A stretch of 64,000 bases of DNA from Congregibacter variabilis (GTDB lineage Bacteria; Pseudomonadota; Gammaproteobacteria; Pseudomonadales; Halieaceae). The DNA is taken from contig NZ_CP136864.1 in the NCBI RefSeq assembly GCF_045689235.1, positions 1,116,001-1,180,000 on the forward strand. The letters are read 5' to 3'. This document shows, piece after piece, positions 44,011 to 52,262 of the stretch. The first letter of the stretch is position 1; each line of letters begins with the position of its first letter. A model generated the notes under the pieces. It had not been told where the DNA came from. It was given only the letters and a program-made list of their open reading frames with translations, and made no database searches. The translations under genes and the position numbers were made by a program.

Positions 44011-44886
44011 TTATTTACCTCCGGGTAGCGGTGCGAAACGGGTTGCGCGAAGACTTTCTTTAATCGCACGTAAATGCGGCTGAAGGGCCTCTCCTCGGCG
44101 AAGAGAAACACCCGCTGCCAGAACATCAAGCACCACAAGATGAGCCAGACGCGATGTCATGGGCATGTAAGCATCGGTATCTTCAGACACCTCAAGTTCG
44201 ATAGCGAGACTACTCGCCTTTGCCAGGGGAGATCCTGCCGCCGTCAGAGCAACTACTTCTGCGCCTCGCCCGGTCGCAAGGTTTGCTATATCCACCAGGT
44301 CTCTGGTTCGACCGGTATGCGAGATCATAAAAAACAGATGATCTTTGCGCGCTGCGGCGGCATGCATACGTTGCATGAGTACATCTGCATGAGCCGTCAC
44401 GGGCAAGGCGAAACGAAAAAAGTGATGCTCTGCATCCTGGGCGACCGCACTGGAAATACCGAGACCAAAAAAGAAAATGTGCTGAGCAGCAAGAAGCCGG
44501 TCGATCACTGAATCAATCAAAGCGGGCGGCAGCTGATCTCCCAGAGCCCGAATAGACACTACTGCACTATCCAATATCTTGGTGGTGTAAGTCGCAGTAC
44601 CGTCATCCGGCGCAATAGATGAACTGACATAAGGCAGTCCAAGCACCAGAGACTGCGCAAGGCGCAGCTTAAACTCAGGATAACCTCGGGGCTCAAACTT
44701 TCGGCAGAAGCGATTCACCGTCGGCTCGCTGACTTCAGCAAGCTCAGCCAGGGCAGCGATGCTCAGGCGCGTGGCCGCGCGGGGATCGTCCAATATGGCG
44801 TCCACAATCCGGCGCTCTGACTTTGTCAGACGTCGGGACGCACTCCCTATCTCGTGGAGCAAGTTGCTGTCTTGGGTCTCACTCAT
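44011..44886 (-). CDS. hexR: HexR-type RpiR-family transcriptional regulator
   Basis: A 291-residue regulator with an N-terminal RpiR helix-turn-helix (LSIAALAELAEVSEPTVNRFCRK, quoted in part: ALAELAEVSEPTVNRF, residues about 45-60) and a C-terminal SIS sugar-phosphate domain (about 130-260). The GYPEFKLRLAQSLV stretch matches HexR. In gammaproteobacteria HexR represses ED genes and is released by KDPG. It heads the operon hexR-ppc-edd-glk-eda-zwf-pgl and diverges from gap; two candidate sites lie in the 137-bp gap. Autoregulation is likely. Confidence 0.92.
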   Translation of the reverse strand: MSETQDSNLLHEIGSASRRLTKSERRIVDAILDDPRAATRLSIAALAELAEVSEPTVNRFCRKFEPRGYPEFKLRLAQSLVLGLPYVSSSIAPDDGTATYTTKILDSAVVSIRALGDQLPPALIDSVIDRLLAAQHIFFFGLGISSAVAQDAEHHFFRFALPVTAHADVLMQRMHAAAARKDHLFFMISHTGRTRDLVDIANLATGRGAEVVALTAAGSPLAKASSLAIELEVSEDTDAYMPMTSRLAHLVVLDVLAAGVSLRRGEALQPHLRAIKESLRATRFAPLPGGK

Positions 44887-44929
44887 ACCAAGAAGACACC
44901 TTGATGATTTGAGCCAATCTTACCTAAAA

Positions 44930-44945
44930 TTTTATAAAAACTACA
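44930..44945 (-). promoter_or_regulatory. Candidate HexR site over the hexR -10 element
   Basis: Read on the minus strand the sequence is TGTAGTTTTTATAAAA, matching the left half of the HexR consensus (TGTARTwwwAYTACA) and containing a good -10 (TATAAAAT). It lies 44-59 bp before the hexR start codon. The right half of the palindrome is poor, so the call is tentative. Confidence 0.45.
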
Positions 44946-44982
44946 CTTTTTCTCGATTTTGATCTGTTACGAGCTCGCTTAA

Positions 44983-44997
44983 TGTAATTTTATAGTC
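44983..44997 (+). promoter_or_regulatory. Candidate HexR site over the gap -10 element
   Basis: TGTAATTTTATAGTC matches the left half-site and A/T centre of the HexR consensus and includes TATAGT, a likely -10 for gap. It mirrors the minus-strand site 38 bp away, so one regulator could block both promoters. Confidence 0.5.
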
Positions 44998-45023
44998 AAA
45001 AATAGCCCTCAGGAGACGCTCAC

Positions 45024-46052
45024 ATGCTGCGCATAGCCATCAACGGATACGGAAGAATCGGTCGAAACATTCTCAGAGCACTGGTTGAGCGCGAGGACGA
45101 GTTGGCTGAAGCAATCGACATTATTGCAATCAATGATCTTGGGGACAGTGCGATTAACGCGCACCTGACACAATATGATTCGGTACATGGACGCTTCCCA
45201 GTACCGGTCGAAGTAGACGGTGACTATTTGCGCGTGGGTAAGCACCGCATTCGTGTACTTAGCGAGCGCGACCCGGCGCAACTCCCCTGGAAGGCTCTGA
45301 ATGTGGACATAGTCTGCGAATGCACCGGTGTCTTCACCACCCACGATAAGGCATCGAAGCATTTGACGGCGGGCGCGCGGAAGGTCCTGGTGTCTGCACC
45401 GGTGAGTGACGCCGATGCCACTGTGGTTTATGGGATTAACGAGCACACCTTGCAGGGCGACGAGCGCATCATCTCCAATGCGTCCTGCACCACCAATTGC
45501 CTCGCCCCCCTCATCAAACCATTGCACGAGGCGCTGGGCGTTTCCAAAGGGCACGTAACCACTATCCATGCCTATACCAACGACCAGCAGCTGTCGGACG
45601 TCTATCACAGTGACCTTTACCGGGCGCGCGCGGCGACGCAATCCATGATCCCCACCAAGACCGGGGCAGCTTCGGCCATTGGACTGGTGCTCCCGGAATT
45701 GAAGGGGCGCCTGGATGGAATGGCCGTGCGCATTCCGACAATTAATGTTTCGCTGGTTGATCTGAGTTTTATCGCTGAGCGAGACACGAGCGTAGACGAA
45801 GTTAACGCGATCATGTCGGCCGCAGCCAAAGGTCCATTGGGCAGAGTTCTGCAGGTCAATGATGTCCCGCTGGTATCCATCGACTTCAACCACTGCCCTG
45901 CCTCCTGTGTCTTTGATGCCAATCACAGCAAAGTGAACGGCAATCTAGTGAAAGTTATGGCGTGGTACGACAACGAATGGGGCTTTGCTAATCGCATGCT
46001 CGACAGCTGTTCGGCATTGTTTGCACAGGAGAAGTATCTCAAAAGCGCCTAA
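45024..46052 (+). CDS. gap: Type I glyceraldehyde-3-phosphate dehydrogenase
   Basis: A 342-residue GAPDH. N-terminal NAD motif INGYGRIGRN (7-16); catalytic Cys155 in SNASCTTNC and His182 in TTIHAYTNDQQ. The C-terminal WYDNEWGFANRM is standard. The SFxDFNH-type and ANRMLDS features resemble erythrose-4-phosphate dehydrogenase somewhat, but HAYTNDQ favours GAPDH. AGGAGA lies eight bases before the ATG. Divergent from hexR, it would process the glyceraldehyde-3-phosphate produced by KDPG aldolase, giving a functional link as well as shared control. Confidence 0.9.
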   Translation: MLRIAINGYGRIGRNILRALVEREDELAEAIDIIAINDLGDSAINAHLTQYDSVHGRFPVPVEVDGDYLRVGKHRIRVLSERDPAQLPWKALNVDIVCECTGVFTTHDKASKHLTAGARKVLVSAPVSDADATVVYGINEHTLQGDERIISNASCTTNCLAPLIKPLHEALGVSKGHVTTIHAYTNDQQLSDVYHSDLYRARAATQSMIPTKTGAASAIGLVLPELKGRLDGMAVRIPTINVSLVDLSFIAERDTSVDEVNAIMSAAAKGPLGRVLQVNDVPLVSIDFNHCPASCVFDANHSKVNGNLVKVMAWYDNEWGFANRMLDSCSALFAQEKYLKSA

Positions 46053-46145
46053 ACCTGTGATGCCCTTGGGACCATCGCTGCTCCGACCGTGCACCAGTAG
46101 TGCAGTGATGGAGAAACGGCGCTTAGCGCAGAGGGCTGAGACATA

Positions 46146-46934
46146 TCACACGAGAAGGTGCTGGATCGTCGAGCGGTAGTTTCGACTGACCTTTAAGCGA
46201 GTGTCATCACCAAGATGCAGCATGCACTCGCCTTTGGTCAGCGGCGTAATCTCTAGAATCTTATTCAAATTTACTAAGGTCGAGCGATGAATCCGCGCAA
46301 AAGGCCCAAGAGACAGACGATCCGACAGCTGCTTCATTGTGCAGCGCAGAATGAAGGTTTCTCCTCCGGAGTGCACACACATATAGTCTCCCGCCGCGTC
46401 CACCCATTCGATGTCATCAAGCTCCAGTAACTGCACTGAGTCTCCCTGACGAACCGGCAGACGACCCACGGCATCAGAATAGCTCTCCAGCGCCTCCTCT
46501 ACCGATAGTGCCTCCCTGCCGGGCTGCTGACCCACCGCGGTGATGGCTTGCAAAAGTTTAGCTTTAGATCCATCGAGGAGGCGTCCCCGTGCGCGCAGGA
46601 GCGCTTTTTGTAAACGAGCTCCGTCCACTGGCTTGAGAATATAATCCACGGCGTTCTTATCGAAGGCATCCACCGCATACTGATTAAAGGCTGTGGCAAA
46701 AATCACCAGGGGCATACAGTCATCGGCTTGCAAGGATTCCACTACCTCGAAGCCATTCATCCCCGGCATCTCGATATCGAGTAACACCAGATCCGGGCGA
46801 TGGCTGCGTATTGCTGCCAGCGCCTCCCTGCCACTGGAGGCAGATCCCACGACTTCTAAATCCGGACTATCGCTGAGAAGTTCCAGTAGAAGGTCCCGGG
46901 CGAGAGGCTCATCGTCAACAACTAAAACTCGCAT
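46146..46934 (-). CDS. LytTR-type response regulator
   Basis: A 262-residue two-component response regulator. Receiver domain (1-120) with acidic pocket DDE at 7-9, phospho-acceptor Asp53 in VLLDIEMPGMNGFE and Lys in YILKPVDGARL. The C-terminal LytTR DNA-binding domain spans about 155-258 (IEWVDAAGDYMCVHSGG; FARIHRSTLVNLNKI). It resembles AlgR/YehT/YpdB-type regulators. It starts two bases after the kinase gene, so the pair is co-translated. The target is unknown; the adjacent GPH transporter and the divergent GH3 genes are natural candidates. Confidence 0.9.
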   Translation of the reverse strand: MRVLVVDDEPLARDLLLELLSDSPDLEVVGSASSGREALAAIRSHRPDLVLLDIEMPGMNGFEVVESLQADDCMPLVIFATAFNQYAVDAFDKNAVDYILKPVDGARLQKALLRARGRLLDGSKAKLLQAITAVGQQPGREALSVEEALESYSDAVGRLPVRQGDSVQLLELDDIEWVDAAGDYMCVHSGGETFILRCTMKQLSDRLSLGPFARIHRSTLVNLNKILEITPLTKGECMLHLGDDTRLKVSRNYRSTIQHLLV

Positions 46935-46936
46935 AA

Positions 46937-48043
46937 TCAGCTCATGGTCTCTGAATGATTCAGTGGTATGCGCACAGCCGCGCGCACGCCCCCTTCTTTA
47001 GTCCGGTGCAAGTCAAAACTATAATCGTCCTCGTAACAGGCTTCCAAGCGTTGGCGAATGTTACTCAGACCCACACCAGATGCCCCTGCAGCTCCGCGGG
47101 CACTCACCTCTGCCCCGGAATCGATAACGTCGATATTGAGATGGGTGGCATCACAATAGGCTTCGATCATAAGCGCTCCACCTTTTTCGGACTTTGAAAT
47201 TGCGTACTTGATTGCATTTTCTACCAAGGGCTGTAGCAGCATACTTGGTAGCAGCTGGTCACGGGCCTCTTCGCTAGCATTCATTTCGACGCTTAGACGC
47301 TCACCAAATCGCGCCTGCTCAATCAATAGATACATTTTAATCGCCGCCAGCTCGTCTTTTACCGTTACAAATTGCTTGGTATCCGAGTACAAGGAGTAAC
47401 GGAGAAAGTCACTCAAAGCGTTGATCATTTCTATGGCGCGCTCATTGCGCTTGGTGGCCACAAGGCTTTGAATAGCGTTCATAGTGTTAAATAAAAAATG
47501 CGGTTTGAGCTGATAACGGAGCATTTCGAGTTGTGCTTCTCTGGTGGACGACTCCGCGCGAGCTGCTCTGGCTGCTTCAAAATTCCTGGCTGACTCCATT
47601 CGTAGCAGCGCATCGTGCTCTTCACCGACGAGTCGATAATACTTAAAGCCATGGTACAAGGCAGTCCAGCACATAAAAATAAAAATGGACGGGAACAACC
47701 AGCCGCCAAAATCTGACCAAATTCCTGTTTCGCCCGTCATCCATTGAAAAACGGCCAGGCGCAGTACCGACCAGAGGCCCGCGAAGATCACTACAGCAAT
47801 AGAAATGTAAACAATCCTGAGAACAAGCGCGTCGTTCCATACGCGCCGGTAGATATAGCGCAGCGGCCAGGACACAATCACACCCAGCACCGATTGCAGT
47901 ATGTTGTGTCCAAGGTACACAGCTTCGGGTTGGTCGTACCAAAGGTTGAGACTGAAGTAGCTCACTATAGACAGTCCAGTCCAACCCGAGAGCTGGAAAA
48001 CCCAGAACTGCGCAATGCGCTCTTCGCTAAAGTATTTGGACAT
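46937..48043 (-). CDS. LytS/YehU-type membrane histidine kinase
   Basis: A 368-residue sensor kinase with four hydrophobic segments (about 12-33, 43-63, 75-98, 113-131), a coiled-coil linker (150-175) and a His_kinase domain with His182 in LKPHFLFNTMNAIQ. A HATPase_c region follows (PLVENAIKYAISK; GVGLSNIRQRLE). No large periplasmic sensor domain is present, so the signal is sensed in the membrane or by a partner. I prefer the ATG at 48043: extending to 48124 would add 27 atypical residues and run through a strong hairpin. The ribosome site at 48043 is weak, so the start is uncertain. Confidence 0.85.
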   Translation of the reverse strand: MSKYFSEERIAQFWVFQLSGWTGLSIVSYFSLNLWYDQPEAVYLGHNILQSVLGVIVSWPLRYIYRRVWNDALVLRIVYISIAVVIFAGLWSVLRLAVFQWMTGETGIWSDFGGWLFPSIFIFMCWTALYHGFKYYRLVGEEHDALLRMESARNFEAARAARAESSTREAQLEMLRYQLKPHFLFNTMNAIQSLVATKRNERAIEMINALSDFLRYSLYSDTKQFVTVKDELAAIKMYLLIEQARFGERLSVEMNASEEARDQLLPSMLLQPLVENAIKYAISKSEKGGALMIEAYCDATHLNIDVIDSGAEVSARGAAGASGVGLSNIRQRLEACYEDDYSFDLHRTKEGGVRAAVRIPLNHSETMS

Positions 48044-48098
48044 AAGACTTTGGACCCGCTGATTCACATGCTCATGCCACGACTGGTCTGCGTCAAGA

Positions 48099-48120
48099 GG
48101 CCAGGGCAGGCACCCTGGCC
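48099..48120. terminator. Hairpin between GPH transporter and kinase genes
   Basis: GGCCAGGG-CAGGCA-CCCTGGCC forms an 8-bp GC-rich stem with a 6-base loop in the gap between the transporter stop and the kinase start. Only the plus-strand side is followed by a T-rich run (ATCTTTCTTT), so it is not a textbook terminator for the minus-strand genes; attenuation or mRNA processing between transporter and kinase is possible. Confidence 0.35.
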
Positions 48121-48209
48121 CCATCTTTCTTTCGCCTGATCAGGCTCAGGGGAACCGCCACTGCAATGAACCAATCCACCGCAGTAGGCAGCAAAAGCCA
48201 GGAGCGTCC

Positions 48210-49610
48210 TTAGGCCTGTGCGCCCTCAGCATCTTCTGCAGTCTTAGCATGACGCAGGGCCAAGGCTTCTTCCATTTCTACGATAGTCTCCTGATCGATG
48301 CGATAGAAGAAGATGAATGCCGCGCCCAGCACCGCCAAGGCAGCAGGAAGAATACTGAACATCAGTCGTATACCCATCATGGAGGTCTCCGATTGCACCT
48401 CATTGGCTACGAAACCAAAAGCGCCCAATACGATTCCCAAAAAGCCCGCCCCCACTGCGAGCCCCATCTTTTGCGCAAATTGTACGGTGGAGAAAACTAA
48501 GGCTGTGATTCGCCGCCCGCTCTTCCACTCACCATAATCCGCGCAATCGGCATACATGGACCACACCAACGCAGGCGTCGGACCGATAAGAAAGGAACCA
48601 ATGCAGTTAACCAAAACCATTAGCCAGTACTGATCGGGCGGGATATAGAAAAACGTCGCCATTGTCACGGCATTAAGCAAGGTCAATGCAATCATCAGAG
48701 CACGTTTTTCAAAATGCTCAGCCAAATACCGTGTCAGCAGGATACCCCCAATCATCGCGAGCAGTCCCAGAGACAGAAATACCGCTGTTTTGTCGAAAAT
48801 GAGAAACAAAGGCTCACCATCATCACCAACGTAATACTTGAAGTAGTACAGGAGCGAGCCATTGCGCACAGCAATATTCATGAGCGTAACAATGGCAGAG
48901 GCAAACAAAACTGCCCACGGGCCGTTTGACAGGAGTGTCTTGATATCCAGCCGCACGTTAGATTTAGTGATGTGCGGCACGACGCGCTCTTTGGTTGTCG
49001 CAAAAGTTACCCAGAACAGCGCAACGGATAACACCGCAAAGATAATCATAGTGAGACGAAATCCCATCGCCTCGTCTCCACCGCCGAGTAAATTCTTCAG
49101 TGGCCCAACAAAAGTAGCTATCAACCAACCCGCAGCGAATGCGCAGATAAATCGATAGCCAGCTACTTTTGTCCGCTCGATTGAGGACGGAGATATCACT
49201 CCCATCAACGCAGAATAGGGAACGTTGACTACCGTGTAGGCAAGCATCATGGCTGTGTAGGTCACGTAGGCATAAATCAACTTCCCGGTTTGAGACATTT
49301 CCGGACCAGCGAACATCAGGTATCCGCACAGGCCATAGGGGATCGCGCCCCAGAAAATGTAGGGCCGATATTTTCCCCAACGCGTGTTCGTTCTATCAGC
49401 AATAAGCCCCATGACAGGATCACTTACCGCATCAATAATCTTGGTCACCAAAAACATGGCACCGACCGCCGCGGGCGGCAAACCGAAAATATCGGTGTAG
49501 TAATACATAAGGAAAAGATTGAAGACCTGAAAGAAAAAATTGGAAGCCGTATCACCCAGCCCGTATCCCAGCTTCTCTCGGAACGAGAGCTCTTCGGTAT
49601 GCATAGACAA
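48210..49610 (-). CDS. GPH-family (MelB-like) sugar:cation symporter
   Basis: A 466-residue inner-membrane transporter with 12 predicted segments. LSFREKLGYGLGDTASNF at the N-terminus and DRTNTRWGKYRPYIFWGAIP after TM2 are signatures of the glycoside-pentoside-hexuronide:cation family. Family members import oligosaccharides or glycosides with Na+ or H+. It diverges from two GH3 glucosidase genes, which makes beta-glucosides (cellobiose, laminaribiose or similar) the likely cargo. On the same strand upstream of the kinase/regulator pair; it may share a transcript with them. Confidence 0.9.
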   Translation of the reverse strand: MSMHTEELSFREKLGYGLGDTASNFFFQVFNLFLMYYYTDIFGLPPAAVGAMFLVTKIIDAVSDPVMGLIADRTNTRWGKYRPYIFWGAIPYGLCGYLMFAGPEMSQTGKLIYAYVTYTAMMLAYTVVNVPYSALMGVISPSSIERTKVAGYRFICAFAAGWLIATFVGPLKNLLGGGDEAMGFRLTMIIFAVLSVALFWVTFATTKERVVPHITKSNVRLDIKTLLSNGPWAVLFASAIVTLMNIAVRNGSLLYYFKYYVGDDGEPLFLIFDKTAVFLSLGLLAMIGGILLTRYLAEHFEKRALMIALTLLNAVTMATFFYIPPDQYWLMVLVNCIGSFLIGPTPALVWSMYADCADYGEWKSGRRITALVFSTVQFAQKMGLAVGAGFLGIVLGAFGFVANEVQSETSMMGIRLMFSILPAALAVLGAAFIFFYRIDQETIVEMEEALALRHAKTAEDAEGAQA

Positions 49611-50020
49611 CCTTTTTCTTTAGATTTGTTATTAAGTCGCGCAAGCGGTAATAGCAACGCGTGAGGCAAACAGTTACCCGCTTGATCTTATGTAGCTTGG
49701 CCTAGGGTACAACAACCATGCGCCGAACGGGACTCCCGTCGGGACAAGCCGGATATCACGGCTCGAAAGCTCTGCGTCTGCACTGCATACTAGTCACTAT
49801 AAGGATTAAATAATTGCACAAACTGTCGGACGGTCCGTTCTGACGCAATTCAGACCCGCTTGAACCGAAATTTGTTGTGCTGAAAGATGGCCGCTATATC
49901 TTCACCGTCGCAGTTTCAGCACCGGAAAATCACGCGGGAACGGCATGCATACAAAACGAGCAGACACCCAGGTTCAGCTTCGTCTGGGGAGCTCTAGCAG
50001 CGACGGTAATGGAGACATGA
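49611..50020. promoter_or_regulatory. Divergent control region between GPH transporter and GH3 genes
   Basis: A 410-bp gap with no credible gene; it should hold two divergent promoters. The clearest structure is a dyad: AATTGC at 49812-49817 and GCAATT at 49845-49850 flank the palindrome CGGACGGTCCG (49827-49837), all nearly centred on one point. Its symmetry and position about 180 bp before the GH3 start suggest an operator or an mRNA hairpin. I see no confident LytTR direct-repeat pair by eye. Confidence 0.45.
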
Positions 50021-52243
50021 ATGAGCAGTGAAACAGCACAGAATCTTGCGGTGGACACACAGCTCAGCGTAGAAAGCCGAGTGGCAGAACTTCTCAGTGC
50101 CATGGGGCTTGACGAGAAGATCGGCCAGATGAGCCAGCTACAGGCTGGCGGCGGATGGATACCCGATGAGTTAGCCGACAGCATTCGCCGCGGTCAGGTT
50201 GGCTCCATACTTAACGAACCCGATGTCAACATCGTCAACGAGCTTCAGCGCCTCGCGGTAGAAGAAAGCCGTTTAGGTATCCCACTGCTTATTGGCCGGG
50301 ATGTAATCCACGGCTTTAAAACTGTGTTCCCCATACCCCTGGGTCAGGCCGCCAGCTGGAATCCAGCGGTGGTCGAAGCTGGCGCCCGAGTGAGTGCTGA
50401 AGAAGCTGTGCGCGCCGGCATCAACTGGACCTTCGCCCCGATGATCGACATCACGCGCGATCCCCGCTGGGGACGCATCGCTGAGTCTCTGGGCGAAGAC
50501 CCTTATCTTTGCAGCAAGCTGGGCACCGCCATGATTCGGGGCTTCCAGAGTGACGACCTTTCGGCCCCGGATGCTATTGCCGCCTGTGCGAAACACTTTG
50601 CGGGCTACGGCGCTGCCGAGGGTGGCCGAGACTACAACACCTCAAACATTCCGGAAAACGAAATGCGCAATGTCTATCTGCGCCCCTTCAAAGCCGCTGC
50701 AGACGCCGGCGTAGCCACTTTTATGTCGGCGTTTTGTGACCTCAATGGCGTGCCAGCCACAGGAAACCGCTGGCTCATGGACCAGATTCTTCGTCAGGAA
50801 TGGAGCTATCAGGGCATGGTCGTCAGCGACTGGGAGTCCATTGTGGAAATGAGTGTCCATGGATTCACCCACGACGATGAGCAGGCCGCCTACGAAGCGG
50901 CCACGGCGGGCATAGACATGGAGATGGCGAGCTCATCCTATCGCGATCACCTGGAAGGTCTGGTGGGTGAGAATAAAATCACTCTTGAACAGATCGACCG
51001 CATGGTAGAGCGAGTCCTGCGGCTGAAGTTCGAGCTGGGCTTATTCGAGCAACCATACACCGACCCTGCCCAACATCCGGAGCTTCTTAATAAAGCCAAT
51101 CTCAAAGCCGCAAAACAAGCGGCTATGCAGAGCTGCGTGCTGTTAAAAAATGTACGGCAGACCTTACCGCTAACACCGGCCAAGCTAGACTCTGTCGCGC
51201 TAATTGGCCCTTTGGCTGACGACGGCTACGAACAGATGGGAACCTGGGTCTTTGACGGAGACGCAGCCAACAGTGTCACCTGCCGCCAGGCCATCGACGA
51301 ACTCATCGGTCGCACTGTGGAGATCCACTACGAAAAAGCACTGGAGACCACCCGAGCTGCCAGCGAAGACGACTTTGCCGCAGCCAAAACAGCCGCCGAA
51401 CAGTCCGACGCTGCGATCATCGTTGTGGGCGAGGAGGCATTTATGTCTGGCGAGGCACACTCCCGCGCCAACATCGATCTGCCCGGTCACCAACAGGCAC
51501 TAATCGAGGCGGTTGCCAGTACCGGCAAGCCCGTCATCGTCGTGATTATGGCGGGACGCCCACTTACTATCGAACCTGTGCTGGCTCATGCGGATGCCGT
51601 ACTTTACGCCTGGCATCCGGGAACTATGGGTGGGCCAGCTATCGCCGATTTGCTGTTCGGACTGGAATCGCCATCAGGAAAATTACCCGTGACTTTTCCC
51701 CGGGTAGTGGGACAGGTTCCCATTCACTATGCGCAAAAGAACACCGGGCGCCCGGCAACCGAAGAAAGCTGTGTCGACATTAATGAGGTCCCTCCCCGTG
51801 CACCCCAAACATCACTGGGAATGACCTCGTTCCATCTTGATGCAGGCTTCAAACCCCTGTTTCCTTTTGGCTACGGTCTTTCCTACGGTCGATTCCAGTA
51901 CGTGAAGATAACCACCTCACATCACTCAATAGGCATGGGACAGAGCCTCGATATTTCTGCCGACGTGGTTAACATGGGTAGTCATGCGGGCGAAGAAGTC
52001 GTTCAACTTTACATCCGAGATCTCGTGGGCAACGTGACCCGCCCGATCAAAGAACTCAAGGGCTTTCGGCGAATTCACTTAAAGCCCGGCGAGCGTCAGC
52101 GCATCAGCTTCCGTATACATACCGATGACTTGGCGTTCTATAACCGTGATATGCAACTGACCACCGAACCGGGGCAGTTTCACGTATGGATAGGCGGCAG
52201 CTCAGACGCACCACTTTGGGCAGAGTTTGAAATCCACGCTTAA
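50021..52243 (+). CDS. Beta-glucosidase, glycoside hydrolase family 3 (BglX-like)
   Basis: A 740-residue GH3 enzyme with the three-domain architecture: barrel (about 20-340), alpha/beta sandwich (370-590) and C-terminal fibronectin-III-like domain (640-738, with RDLVGNVTRPIKELKGFRR). The nucleophile is Asp270 in VVSDWES; the substrate motif KHFAGYGAAEGGRDYN is at about 190-206. No signal peptide, unlike periplasmic BglX, so it is likely cytoplasmic and works on transported oligosaccharides. GGAGAC lies just before the ATG. The second GH3 gene follows 19 bp downstream. Confidence 0.92.
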   Translation: MSSETAQNLAVDTQLSVESRVAELLSAMGLDEKIGQMSQLQAGGGWIPDELADSIRRGQVGSILNEPDVNIVNELQRLAVEESRLGIPLLIGRDVIHGFKTVFPIPLGQAASWNPAVVEAGARVSAEEAVRAGINWTFAPMIDITRDPRWGRIAESLGEDPYLCSKLGTAMIRGFQSDDLSAPDAIAACAKHFAGYGAAEGGRDYNTSNIPENEMRNVYLRPFKAAADAGVATFMSAFCDLNGVPATGNRWLMDQILRQEWSYQGMVVSDWESIVEMSVHGFTHDDEQAAYEAATAGIDMEMASSSYRDHLEGLVGENKITLEQIDRMVERVLRLKFELGLFEQPYTDPAQHPELLNKANLKAAKQAAMQSCVLLKNVRQTLPLTPAKLDSVALIGPLADDGYEQMGTWVFDGDAANSVTCRQAIDELIGRTVEIHYEKALETTRAASEDDFAAAKTAAEQSDAAIIVVGEEAFMSGEAHSRANIDLPGHQQALIEAVASTGKPVIVVIMAGRPLTIEPVLAHADAVLYAWHPGTMGGPAIADLLFGLESPSGKLPVTFPRVVGQVPIHYAQKNTGRPATEESCVDINEVPPRAPQTSLGMTSFHLDAGFKPLFPFGYGLSYGRFQYVKITTSHHSIGMGQSLDISADVVNMGSHAGEEVVQLYIRDLVGNVTRPIKELKGFRRIHLKPGERQRISFRIHTDDLAFYNRDMQLTTEPGQFHVWIGGSSDAPLWAEFEIHA

Positions 52244-52262
52244 CACTCGCGAGATTTATGGC

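Noticed and set aside
45009..45926. 305-codon open frame on the minus strand
   Set aside because: Antisense to gap, which has all catalytic residues; no recognisable protein.
46090..46129. Small hairpins (TGCAC-N5-GTGCA and GCGC-TTA-GCGC) between gap and the response-regulator gene
   Set aside because: Short stems without T-tracts; not convincing as terminators of either convergent gene.
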